A DNA stretch of 15,760 nucleotides from DATGIQ01 sp035295665. GTDB taxonomy: Bacteria; Planctomycetota; Planctomycetia; Gemmatales; Gemmataceae. Position numbers and translations under genes: made by a program. Shown here piece by piece: positions 1 through 6,007 of this stretch (position 1 is its first letter; the number at the start of each line of letters is the position of its first letter). The stretch is from NCBI GenBank assembly GCA_035295665.1, contig DATGIQ010000347.1:1-15760 (forward strand), read 5' to 3'. A model generated the notes under the pieces. That model was not told the DNA's origin. It was given only the letters and a program-made list of their open reading frames with translations, and did not search any database.

Positions 1-455
1 TGAAGGTGATCATTGGCCATGCCTGTTTCGACAGCTACCGCCTGGCCGAAGAGACAAAGCAACGCGGCATCCCGGTCATGTCCGGGCCGCGCGTCTTCCG
101 CTACGATCCCGACACGGGCCAGATTCACGGCATCGTGGCGGAATACGCCAAACGCGGCGTCACGTTCCTGGGCGTCAACACCGACGCTCCCGTGGTACCG
201 GAAGAGGAGCTGTTCTTCCAGGCCACGATGGCGGTGCGGTTTGGTTGGACCGAAGAGGAAGCGCTGCGCGGCTTGACGATTGAGCCGGCCAAGGCGCTGA
301 TGATCGATCAGCGCGTGGGCTCTCTGGAAGTTGGCAAGGATGCGGATATCGTGGTCACCACGGGAGCAATCATTGATCCCCGTTCGTATGTGACGCAGGT
401 GCTCATTGACGGCAAGATTGCCTACGACACGACGAAAGAGCGGCGCAGATTTTGA
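1..455 (+). CDS. Amidohydrolase family protein, C-terminal part (5' truncated by window)
   Basis: The frame is already open at the first base, so only about the last 150 residues are seen; the GTG at position 6 is not a credible start. The sequence fits the C-terminal half of a metal-dependent amidohydrolase of the imidazolonepropionase-like group. It has a 'GHACFDSYR' segment like the later His strand of the TIM barrel, then 'VNTDAPVVPEEEL', where the Asp sits at the place of the conserved metal/catalytic Asp. An 'EALRGLTIEPAKAL' helix follows, and then the hallmark 'GSLEVGKDADIVV' strand of the small composite beta domain. The reaction is C-N (or similar) bond hydrolysis, but the substrate cannot be read. 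It is the first visible gene of an operon with two further amidohydrolase-like genes (next start 15 or 66 bp downstream). The family is confident; specificity is unknown. Confidence 0.85.
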   Translation, partial: KVIIGHACFDSYRLAEETKQRGIPVMSGPRVFRYDPDTGQIHGIVAEYAKRGVTFLGVNTDAPVVPEEELFFQATMAVRFGWTEEEALRGLTIEPAKALMIDQRVGSLEVGKDADIVVTTGAIIDPRSYVTQVLIDGKIAYDTTKERRRF

Positions 456-521
456 CAGGGGATTCGGTGCGTGCGCTTTGGGCCGGCACGGTGCAACATG
501 GAACACACGGGGAAACTACGG

Positions 522-1868
522 ATGCGCGTTGCCTTGCATGACCGAGTGGGCCAGAGGACGTCAAGTCTCTGGCTGGCCGTTCTCACGCTCTCCTTGAGCC
601 TTCCTGTCCGTGCCTCCGCCCAGGACGCTCCCATCGCCTTCACGCACGCCGCCATCGAGACCGCCGGCAAACCCGGACGCATCGAGAACGGCACGCTCCT
701 CCTGCGCGACGGCAAGGTCGAAGCGGTGGGTGAACATGTCAAAATTCCCGACGATGCGCGGGTGATCGATGCCCACGGCAAGACGATCGTGCCGGGTATC
801 CTGGATCCGTTTCACGAAGTGAGTATCGCCGGCAGCACGGTCGAGGCGGCCCCCCGGCCGATGGTGGTCGGCCGCCGCGGGCGCGGCGGCCCGCCGGCGC
901 GGGGCGGGCTGGTCAATGCCGCTTTCGTCCGTATCGCGGACAACTTCTATCCGTATGATGCCAGCTATCGGGCGTTCCTGCGCTCCGGCTTGACCGGCCT
1001 CAATCTGGTCACCAATGGCTACGGACAGTCGGCTCTGGTCCGTGTCACGCCGACGCAGCCCAATCGGATGCTGGTGAATCCCGATGGCTTTGTCTTTACA
1101 GCAGTGACCAGCGACACCAGCAGCCTGGATATCGTGCGGACGGCCCTGGAGACGGCCGAGAAGGTCAAGAAAGGGGTGAGCGTAACCCTACCGTCGGCCC
1201 CGCCGGCGACCACGGAATCGCCCCCCCCTCCCGAACCGAGAGCCCGGCAGGGCCGCCGCCGCGGCGGTAGACCCGGGGCGCCCGGAGGCGGCCCCCCTCC
1301 GGCCTTGGATTCCGCCACGCTCAAACTTTGGCAGGCCGTCTACGAAGGGAAAGTCCCGTTTTTCGCCAACGCCGCCAATGCCGCGGCGATCGTGCACCTC
1401 CTGAAAGCCCTGGAGCCGTACAAGGACGTAAAACTGGTCCTTGTCGCCTCCGGCCCGGCCCTGTACGAAACGGTCGATCAGCTTGGCGGCCGATCGGTGC
1501 GGTTGCTCATCCATCCGGGTCTGAGCCTGAAGCCCAACACGCGCGATCGCATCGATATTGCCCACGTGCTCCACGAAGCGCATTTGGAATTTGCATTCAC
1601 GCAGCCCACCAATCGGAACGATCTGCTGGCCGCCCAGGATTTCCCACTGTTTTCCGTCGCCTATCTGGTAAAATGCGGCTTGCCGCGTGAGGTGGCGTTC
1701 GAAGCGTTGACGGCCCGGCCAGCCGCGCTGCTCGGCCTCGACAAGACCCACGGCACCATTGAGCCGGGCAAGTCGGCCGATGTGCTGATTTTCACCGGCG
1801 ACCCACTCGATCCTGGCAGCGAGCTGAGCCAGGTGCTCATCGAAGGGAGGATGGTCTATGAGAACTAA
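522..1868 (+). CDS. Exported amidohydrolase-like protein lacking the HxH metal motif
   Basis: Starting at ATG 522 gives 448 residues with a clean signal peptide: basic n-region, hydrophobic core 'LWLAVLTLSLSLP' and an 'ASA|QD' cleavage site near residue 33. GTG 471 (with AGGGGA upstream) and ATG 498 are in-frame alternatives that lengthen the n-region. The N-terminal beta domain ('LLLRDGKVEAVGE', residues 59-71) and the C-terminal 'GTIEPGKSADVLIFTGDPLDP' (about 411-431) are amidohydrolase hallmarks. However, the strand that normally reads PGxxDxHxH is 'PGILDPFHEV' (91-100), so the HxH pair is missing. Residues about 225-262 are a Pro/Arg/Gly-rich low-complexity insert. The gene overlaps the next one by 11 bp, which suggests translational coupling. 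It could be a non-catalytic partner of its neighbours or an enzyme with altered metal use; the sequence does not decide. Confidence 0.8.
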   Translation: MRVALHDRVGQRTSSLWLAVLTLSLSLPVRASAQDAPIAFTHAAIETAGKPGRIENGTLLLRDGKVEAVGEHVKIPDDARVIDAHGKTIVPGILDPFHEVSIAGSTVEAAPRPMVVGRRGRGGPPARGGLVNAAFVRIADNFYPYDASYRAFLRSGLTGLNLVTNGYGQSALVRVTPTQPNRMLVNPDGFVFTAVTSDTSSLDIVRTALETAEKVKKGVSVTLPSAPPATTESPPPPEPRARQGRRRGGRPGAPGGGPPPALDSATLKLWQAVYEGKVPFFANAANAAAIVHLLKALEPYKDVKLVLVASGPALYETVDQLGGRSVRLLIHPGLSLKPNTRDRIDIAHVLHEAHLEFAFTQPTNRNDLLAAQDFPLFSVAYLVKCGLPREVAFEALTARPAALLGLDKTHGTIEPGKSADVLIFTGDPLDPGSELSQVLIEGRMVYEN

Positions 1869-3321
1869 GCGTTTGCTGTCGGGCATCTCCCTGGTTGTCC
1901 TGCTGATGATCGTGAGCGGCTCGGCGTGGTCCGCCGCAGCCGACGAGCCGCAGAAGAACCCAGCTTCTGCCGAAAAAAAGACCGAACCCGCCAAAAAAGA
2001 CGAGAAGGACAAGGTCGTCGCCATCGTCGGCGGCGACATCTACACCATCACCCACGAAGTGATCCGCGGCGGCACCGTGTTGGTGAAGGATGGCAAAATC
2101 CTCCGCGTGGGCCAAGACCTTTCCATTCCCAAGGGGGCGACCGTCGTAGATGCGAAGGGCAAATACATCACGCCCGGCTTTGTAGCCTTGAGCATGGCCG
2201 GAGTCGGCTTGCGCGGTGCTACGCCGGGGCAGGGTGGACCTCCGGCTCCGGGCGGCAACCGCGGCGGCGGCAAGCTGGCGGATACCCTCGATCCCTTCGA
2301 CCGCAATATCAAATTCTGCCTGGGCGTCGGCATCACAACCGGCTGCGTCGAGACGAGTGCCGGCGGAGGCCGGCGTTTTGGTCGAGACGAAGCGGACGAT
2401 ACCCAGGTCTGCCCGTGTTGCGGCTTGACGATTCTGCCCACCGAGCCGATCACGCCGCCGACCCCAACCGCCCCAACGCCGCGCTCCCATGCGGTGCTGA
2501 AGATGAATTATGGCGAATTGGATGGCATGCTCGTCAAGGAAGGGCCCTTTCACCACATTCCCGGTACCGGCCTGGCCGGCGCGCTCAATCGCTTCAACTG
2601 GCGCGAGAATGTCCGCCAGGCCCGCAAGTATCTCGAAGACCAGGCCGAGCACGAAAAGACCGCCAAGACCGACAACCCGACCCGGCCGCCGCGCCGGACG
2701 GTGCCCGAAGAACTGGTCCGGCTCGTCAAGAAGGAAATTGCCCTGCGGACCGATGCCTCGTCGGCCACGCAGATCCATGACATGATCAAGCTGTCCAAAG
2801 AGCTCGACTACGATCTTGTCCTCGACAATCCGCATGAGGCCTGGCTCACGGCCGATGAGCTGGCGGAGGCGAAGGTGACCGTGGTCCTGACGCCACGAAG
2901 CCGACGCCGTCCGCTGCCTGGCCACGAGGATACTTCGGGCAGCTCGATCGAAACTTCGGCTCGGTTGGAGAAGGCAGGGGTGCCGTTCGCCATCGCCACG
3001 CAGATGAACACGGTAAGCCTGGACGGCGTCTACGGTGGCCGAGATCTGACCGGGCTTCCGTTGGAAGCCGCCTTCGCGGTGCGCGGGGGTTGCAGCGAAC
3101 AGACCGCGCTGGCTGCGTTGACCATTGTGCCGGCGCGCATGCTGCACCTGGACAACCGCATTGGCAGCATCGAAGCGGGCAAAGATGCAGATCTGTTGAT
3201 CCTGAACGGCCCGCCCCTGGATTATCGGACCTACGTCGAAACGGCGCTGGTTGGTGGCAAGGTGCGCTATGAGCGCGATCGCGATCGGGTTTACCCGACG
3301 TTTGAGCGGGAACGGCGGTAA
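1858..3321 (+). CDS. Exported amidohydrolase-like protein, degenerate active site, CPCC insert
   Basis: This 487-aa protein starts at ATG 1858, inside the end of the preceding gene, with GGGAGG about 8 bp upstream. Residues 1-26 form a signal peptide (MRTKRLL, then a hydrophobic stretch to 'SAWSA'), followed by a Lys/Glu-rich linker to about residue 50. The amidohydrolase beta domain ('GGTVLVKDGKILRVGQ') and the terminal 'GSIEAGKDADLLIL' (about 435-448) are clear. The metal strand is 'PGFVALSMAGV' (106-116), again without HxH. Residues 185-188 read CPCC, a Cys cluster that could bind metal or form disulfides and is unusual for the family. The C-terminus is charged (DRDRVYPTFERERR). It is last in the three-gene operon. 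The family is sure by fold motifs; enzymatic activity is doubtful because the usual ligands are gone. Confidence 0.8.
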   Translation: MRTKRLLSGISLVVLLMIVSGSAWSAAADEPQKNPASAEKKTEPAKKDEKDKVVAIVGGDIYTITHEVIRGGTVLVKDGKILRVGQDLSIPKGATVVDAKGKYITPGFVALSMAGVGLRGATPGQGGPPAPGGNRGGGKLADTLDPFDRNIKFCLGVGITTGCVETSAGGGRRFGRDEADDTQVCPCCGLTILPTEPITPPTPTAPTPRSHAVLKMNYGELDGMLVKEGPFHHIPGTGLAGALNRFNWRENVRQARKYLEDQAEHEKTAKTDNPTRPPRRTVPEELVRLVKKEIALRTDASSATQIHDMIKLSKELDYDLVLDNPHEAWLTADELAEAKVTVVLTPRSRRRPLPGHEDTSGSSIETSARLEKAGVPFAIATQMNTVSLDGVYGGRDLTGLPLEAAFAVRGGCSEQTALAALTIVPARMLHLDNRIGSIEAGKDADLLILNGPPLDYRTYVETALVGGKVRYERDRDRVYPTFERERR

Positions 3322-3374
3322 GATTGCTCGGCGGCTGCACCCGCGCTCAAAATGTTCCCCCCCATGGGTTAGGC

Positions 3375-3391
3375 GGCGCATGGGGTGCGCC
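3375..3391. terminator. Hairpin between convergent genes
   Basis: GGCGCA and TGCGCC form a perfect 6-bp stem around a 5-nt loop, in the 110-bp gap between the convergent amidohydrolase operon and the HAF pseudogene. No T-run follows on either strand, so this is at most a weak or factor-assisted terminator. Confidence 0.25.
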
Positions 3392-3431
3392 AGTGCAGTT
3401 CACGAACCGTTGGCCCTGCCCAGAACGTGGA

Positions 3432-3940
3432 TCAGTTAGCGCCAGCCATGTGCGAGTGCCGCCGCCACGTCCATTCGATTCGTCCGAGAGAGGCGATGCC
3501 GAGCATTACGATGGTGGACGGTTCGGGAACGGGCGCGGCGGTCGCGAGAAAGCCATGCTCCGCACCACCCGCATCCAGATAATACCCTACCAGGTCGCCG
3601 GCGTCGTCGATTTCGGTGGCAACCGTCTGGGATGCTCCGGGAAAATCGAGCAATGCCTGAAGGGTGAGATCCGCGCCAAACCGGAAGCGACCGTGAAATC
3701 GACTCCGAAAGGGCCACCATAAGAACCGGGCACATCGAGCGTGGTGGAACTGCCATTGCTATACAAGAAGCCGTGATTTGCATAACTTCCCACGATCTGG
3801 CCCCCATTGTTGATCGCAGCGACCGTCGTGAACGTCGCGCCCGGTACATCGATTGGCGTGAAGATATAGTCTGCCTTCACCTGTCCCGAAATGCTCACGA
3901 ACAGACCAAGAGCCGCCAGGCGACAGAGTAGCCGTTGCAT
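3432..3940 (-). pseudogene. Frameshifted HAF-repeat PEP-CTERM protein
   Basis: On the minus strand an ATG at 3940 is preceded by GGAGG about 12 bp upstream. It begins a protein with a signal peptide ('MQRLLCRLAALGLFVSISGQ', cleavage near KA|DY) and HAF-type extracellular repeats ('AAINNGGQIVGSY', 'HGFLYSNGSSTTLDVPGS'). After 'GGPFGVDFTV' the frame loses the repeat pattern. The continuation lies in another frame, which reads 'LLDFPGASQTVATEIDDAG', 'DLVGYY', 'HGFLATAAP' and then a PEP-CTERM sorting tail ('VPEPSTIVMLGIASLG', then 'WTWRRHSH'), ending at TGA 3432. The switch falls between about 3653 and 3720. An intact copy would be exported and processed by an exosortase. It is shorter than the two intact relatives at 12988-15079, so internal repeats may also have been lost. 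A sequencing error is the main alternative to true decay. Confidence 0.75.
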
Positions 3941-4249
3941 CGCTAAGGACCTCCGACGAGACCGCGAAACCTGCCTACCAGTATGGTCAGATTCGCAGAA
4001 GCAAGTCGAATGCATGGCCGGCTCATCGCCAACCGAAAACAGGAGATGTTGCAGCGCGGGATATCGGCGGAAGACATCCGCATGGTCATCGCGGCTACGT
4101 CGCAGCGCGATGGCAAGGTGTGCGCGACCCACACTGGCATGCAACCATCCATGCGGCAGGCGATGTCATAGCTGGCTGTGGCTTTCGATTCTTTCCACAG
4201 AAGGAACCGGCAACGCGCTGCAAGAAACGGCAGGACAAAGGGTGCCGAA
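3941..4249. other. Intergenic, nothing recognised
   Basis: These 309 bp separate the HAF pseudogene start from the 3' end of the tRNA array. The first 20 bp hold the ribosome binding site of the pseudogene. The remaining open frames have no recognisable domain and no good start site. Confidence 0.5.
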
Positions 4250-4321
4250 TATCCTCGTCAGGAGTCGAACCTGATCCCCGACCTTCGCAGGGTCGTGTGC
4301 GTTCCCCCACACCCCGAGGAT
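4250..4321 (-). tRNA. tRNA-Arg(GCG), atypical
   Basis: A cloverleaf can be drawn: acceptor ATCCTCG/CGAGGAT with A73, D-stem GTGT/GCAC, anticodon stem CGACC/GGTCG with loop CTGCGAA (anticodon GCG), and T-arm TCAGG-TTCGACT-CCTGA. Positions 8-9 are GG instead of the near-universal U8, and the D-loop (GGGGGAAC) lacks A14. GCG is a rare anticodon in bacteria, which usually read CGC with ACG. No CCA is encoded. It is the promoter-distal member of the array. Confidence 0.7.
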
Positions 4322-4327
4322 AAGCAG

Positions 4328-4401
4328 GGCCGACGGCTGGATTCGCACCAGCATGAGCCGGTTTACGAGACCGGTGCCTTTCTATTTCGAGCCACATCGG
4401 C
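4328..4401 (-). tRNA. tRNA-Thr(CGT), atypical
   Basis: The acceptor GCCGATG/CGTCGGC pairs with one G-T. The anticodon arm is CCGGT-CTCGTAA-ACCGG (anticodon CGT, codon ACG) and the T-stem is GCTGG/CCAGC. Oddities: the T-loop is TGCGAAT rather than TTCGAAT (base 55 changed), the D-stem reaches only 3 bp, and the discriminator is C. It may be poorly functional. Confidence 0.7.
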
Positions 4402-4405
4402 ACAG

Positions 4406-4475
4406 CAGGAGTGCAAGGAGTCGAACCCTGTCCCGCGGCTTTGGAGACCGCGTGCTCTCCCAGGAGCACACTCCT
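4406..4475 (-). tRNA. tRNA-Trp(CCA), atypical
   Basis: The acceptor is AGGAGTG/CACTCCT with G73 (the usual Trp discriminator). The anticodon arm is GCGGT-CTCCAAA-GCCGC (anticodon CCA) and the T-arm CAGGG-TTCGACT-CCTTG. Only one base separates the acceptor from a GCTC/GAGC D-stem, and two bases separate the D and anticodon stems. At 70 nt it is short. Confidence 0.75.
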
Positions 4476-4482
4476 GTAATTC

Positions 4483-4566
4483 GTGGTGGGTGGCGGGTGG
4501 CGCGTGGTGGGAAAAAAGGAATGGGCTCTGCCACCCGCCACGCGCCACCCATTTGCCACCCGCCAC
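4483..4566. repeat. GTGG-rich inverted repeat inside the tRNA array
   Basis: Bases 4495-4507 (GGGTGGCGCGTGG) are perfectly complementary to 4538-4550, and the match extends to 16 of 17. Bases 4490-4501 can instead pair with 4555-4566, so alternative hairpins exist. The two arms flank an A-run (4512-4517). It is related in sequence style to the palindrome at 7265-7299. It may be a REP-like mobile palindrome or a transcript-processing/termination hairpin between tRNA-His and tRNA-Trp. Confidence 0.6.
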
Positions 4567-4574
4567 GATGCTAG

Positions 4575-4648
4575 GGTGTCTGGGGGGAATCGAACCCGCC
4601 GCCTCGACCTTCACAGGGTCTCATGCCAAACCACTACACCACAGACAC
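4575..4648 (-). tRNA. tRNA-His(GTG)
   Basis: The acceptor is GTGTCTG/CAGACAC with C73 and an encoded G-1 opposite it (complement of 4649), the identity pair of tRNA-His. The anticodon loop is CTGTGAA (anticodon GTG). The T-loop is TTCGATT; the T-stem has one C-C mismatch. Confidence 0.85.
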
Positions 4649-4702
4649 CATCGGTTGCGTTGCCGCCCGTGCGGATGCCGAGCAGGCAACGCCAACTGCC
4701 AG

Positions 4703-4774
4703 TAGTCCCGGCTGGATTCGAACCAGCGATCTTCCCCATGTCAGGGGGATGTCCTGCCGCTGGACGACGGGACT
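4703..4774 (-). tRNA. tRNA-Val(GAC)
   Basis: A regular cloverleaf: acceptor AGTCCCG/CGGGACT with A73, D-stem GTCC/GGAC, anticodon arm TCCCC-CTGACAT-GGGGA (anticodon GAC), variable AGATC, T-arm GCTGG-TTCGAAT-CCAGC. It starts with A1 rather than G1. Confidence 0.85.
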
Positions 4775-4780
4775 GCCGAG

Positions 4781-4853
4781 CACCCCGACCAGGATTCGAA
4801 CCCGGAACGCCTCGTTCGAAGCGAGGCATGATCATCCCTTTCACCATCGGGGC
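4781..4853 (-). tRNA. tRNA-Arg(TCG)
   Basis: The acceptor is GCCCCGA/TCGGGGT with G73, the D-stem GTGA/TCAT, the anticodon arm CCTCG-CTTCGAA-CGAGG (anticodon TCG, codon CGA) and the T-arm CCGGG-TTCGAAT-CCTGG. Together with the GCG tRNA at 4250 it points to an Arg CGN decoding set unlike the usual ACG/CCG set. Confidence 0.85.
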
Positions 4854-4858
4854 CCGAG

Positions 4859-4944
4859 CGGAAGGCAAGGGAGTCGAACCCTCATCTCCGTTGGGAGAAC
4901 CGCCTTAGCAGAGCGGCCCGGCCAACCGTATCCGGCTACCTTCC
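4859..4944 (-). tRNA. tRNA-Ser(GCT)
   Basis: An 86-nt class II tRNA with acceptor GGAAGGT/GCCTTCC, G73 (typical for Ser), D-stem CCGG/CCGG and anticodon arm CCGCT-CTGCTAA-GGCGG (anticodon GCT). It has a long variable arm (TCTCC...GGAGA) and T-arm GAGGG-TTCGACT-CCCTT. Confidence 0.88.
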
Positions 4945-4948
4945 CAAG

Positions 4949-5019
4949 TGGACCCACCGGGAATCGAACCCGGATCTCCAGTCTGCCGAACTGGTGTCGT
5001 CCCGTTGGACCATGAGCCC
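4949..5019 (-). tRNA. tRNA-Ala(GGC) with C33
   Basis: The acceptor GGGCTCA/TGGGTCC contains the G3-U70 wobble pair that defines alanine tRNAs, and A73. The anticodon stem is CCAGT/ACTGG around loop TCGGCAG, so the anticodon is GGC but base 33 is C instead of the near-universal U. The T-arm is CCGGG-TTCGATT-CCCGG. Ala identity rests on G3-U70 plus the anticodon. Confidence 0.7.
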
Positions 5020-5025
5020 GTGCAG

Positions 5026-5097
5026 TCAGGGGAGTGGGGATCGAACCCACGCTCTCCAGCTTCCAAGGCTGGCGGATTACCACTTTCCTATCCCCCG
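5026..5097 (-). tRNA. tRNA-Pro(TGG)
   Basis: The acceptor is CGGGGGA/TCCCCTG with the C1-G72 pair and A73 expected of bacterial tRNA-Pro. The anticodon arm is CCAGC-CTTGGAA-GCTGG (anticodon TGG) and the T-arm GTGGG-TTCGATC-CCCAC. Confidence 0.87.
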
Positions 5098-5101
5098 TTG
5101 G

Positions 5102-5173
5102 TGGACCGCCGGGGACTTGAACCCCGATCTCCGGCGTGCGAAGCCGGCATCTTCCCAGTTGGACCAGCAGCCC
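5102..5173 (-). tRNA. tRNA-Ala(CGC)
   Basis: The acceptor is GGGCTGC/GCGGTCC with the G3-U70 Ala identity pair and A73. The anticodon arm is CCGGC-TTCGCAC-GCCGG (anticodon CGC, codon GCG). The T-arm is CGGGG-TTCAAGT-CCCCG. Confidence 0.85.
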
Positions 5174-5180
5174 CCATGAA

Positions 5181-5252
5181 TGATCCCGGATGGACTCGAA
5201 CCATCGTTGCCTGGATGTGGACCAGGCGTCTTAACCGCTGGACCACGGGATC
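5181..5252 (-). tRNA. tRNA-Val(CAC) with C33
   Basis: The acceptor is GATCCCG/CGGGATC with A73, the D-stem GTC/GAC and the T-arm GATGG-TTCGAGT-CCATC. The anticodon stem CCTGG/CCAGG encloses loop TCCACAT, so the anticodon reads CAC with C at position 33. This is the same T32-C33 anomaly as in the Ala(GGC) gene. Shifting the register to give CCA breaks the stem. Confidence 0.68.
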
Positions 5253-5258
5253 CACGAG

Positions 5259-5283
5259 TAGCCGAGGTGGGAATCGAACCCAC
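5259..5283 (-). tRNA. 3' tRNA remnant (T-arm and acceptor 3' strand only)
   Basis: The T-arm GTGGG-TTCGATT-CCCAC followed by CTCGGCT and A73 is intact. I could not place a matching AGCCGAG 5' strand, D-arm and 7-nt anticodon loop in the following 100 bp. CAGGC/GCCTG upstream would enclose 13 nt, too large for a normal anticodon loop. It could be a tRNA broken by integration, an attachment-site copy, or a highly divergent tRNA. Confidence 0.5.
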
Positions 5284-5522
5284 AATCGTTCACCAGGCTC
5301 TCGATACAATCGCCTGATTTTGGAGACGGCGTAAAACACGGGCATTTGTGAAGTTACGGCTTTCCAGGATTTCCACCATTGCCTAAAAGAGCAGGGTTTT
5401 CGAGGCTTTTCTCTGCCGTATCTCTGCCACGCCCGACTCTTATTACGACGCGCCAAGTGGCCAGAAGGTTCATTGTCCAGCGGGATATGCTGCCATGAGC
5501 TAGGCTTTCCGAGAGGAAAAGT

Positions 5523-5963
5523 ATGAGCTACCGAACAGACGAAGTAAGAGCGGTTCGGCTTGACCGCCTCCAAGAGTATCCTAGCGCGACGTTTGCGGCT
5601 GTCTGCGCAAAGCTCTCGCTGGGCACGATTACACCGCAGTCTATGGCCGCGGCGGCTCCAGCATGGAAGTTTGACGAGCACGGTAACAAGAGCAGCGATC
5701 ACCTCGACCGCGTGAAATTCTTCTTCGATAAACCAAGCGACGACGATGAGGACGCGATTCTGTTGAGTAACGGCAGCCCATACGGGCGGCCTGACTTGGA
5801 TGAGCCACATTTCTACGACGGCAGACATCGGTTTGTGGCTGCGGTTCTGAGGGGCGACAAGACGATAAGGGCCATGTTCCGGTGGCCGTGCGCCGCGACG
5901 GTCTTTCTTTTCCGTCGGGTCATCGTTTATCTTACCGGTGATTCCGACATTAAACCATCGTAA
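5523..5963 (+). CDS. Orphan protein with ParB/sulfiredoxin-like DGRHR motif
   Basis: This 146-aa protein starts at ATG 5523 with GAGAGG about 6 bp upstream. The N-terminus 'EVRAVRLDRLQEYPSATFAAV' and the later 'PHFYDGRHRFVAAVLRGDKTIRA' (about residues 98-120) resemble the ParB N-terminal/sulfiredoxin-like fold, in which a [DE]GxHR motif followed by a helix and 'G...I.A' forms the nucleotide-binding/nuclease site. There is an acidic loop (PSDDDEDA) in between. The last 25 residues are more hydrophobic and may be out of register with the usual family. No parA or plasmid partition gene is adjacent, so a partition role is unlikely. It stands alone between the tRNA array and the HNH module. The motif is seen; the fold is inferred; the function is unknown. 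Confidence 0.6.
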   Translation: MSYRTDEVRAVRLDRLQEYPSATFAAVCAKLSLGTITPQSMAAAAPAWKFDEHGNKSSDHLDRVKFFFDKPSDDDEDAILLSNGSPYGRPDLDEPHFYDGRHRFVAAVLRGDKTIRAMFRWPCAATVFLFRRVIVYLTGDSDIKPS

Positions 5964-6007
5964 AGCGAAACAGATCAAAATCGGTGGTCATCGTGCGATG
6001 ACCTCGA

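Noticed and set aside
1188..3381. Long minus-strand frames opposite the amidohydrolase genes
   Set aside because: They are antisense shadows of GC-rich coding sequence, without recognisable domains or start sites.
4981..4997. Plus-strand reading of the anticodon arm as CCAGT-CTGCCGA-ACTGG (Gly GCC)
   Set aside because: The T-arm (TTCGATT), D-arm and G3-U70 acceptor are only correct on the minus strand.
4120..5334. Many overlapping open frames with 'GNRTRIS', 'RGGNRTHN', 'GFEPAIF'-like peptides
   Set aside because: These are the well-known false translations of tRNA arrays; the DNA is fully explained by minus-strand tRNAs.
5284..5522. Possible group I intron or long-variable tRNA extending the 3' remnant
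   Set aside because: The distance between the CTCCAAA loop candidate and the T-arm (35 nt) is too long for a class II tRNA, and no intron core elements are visible.
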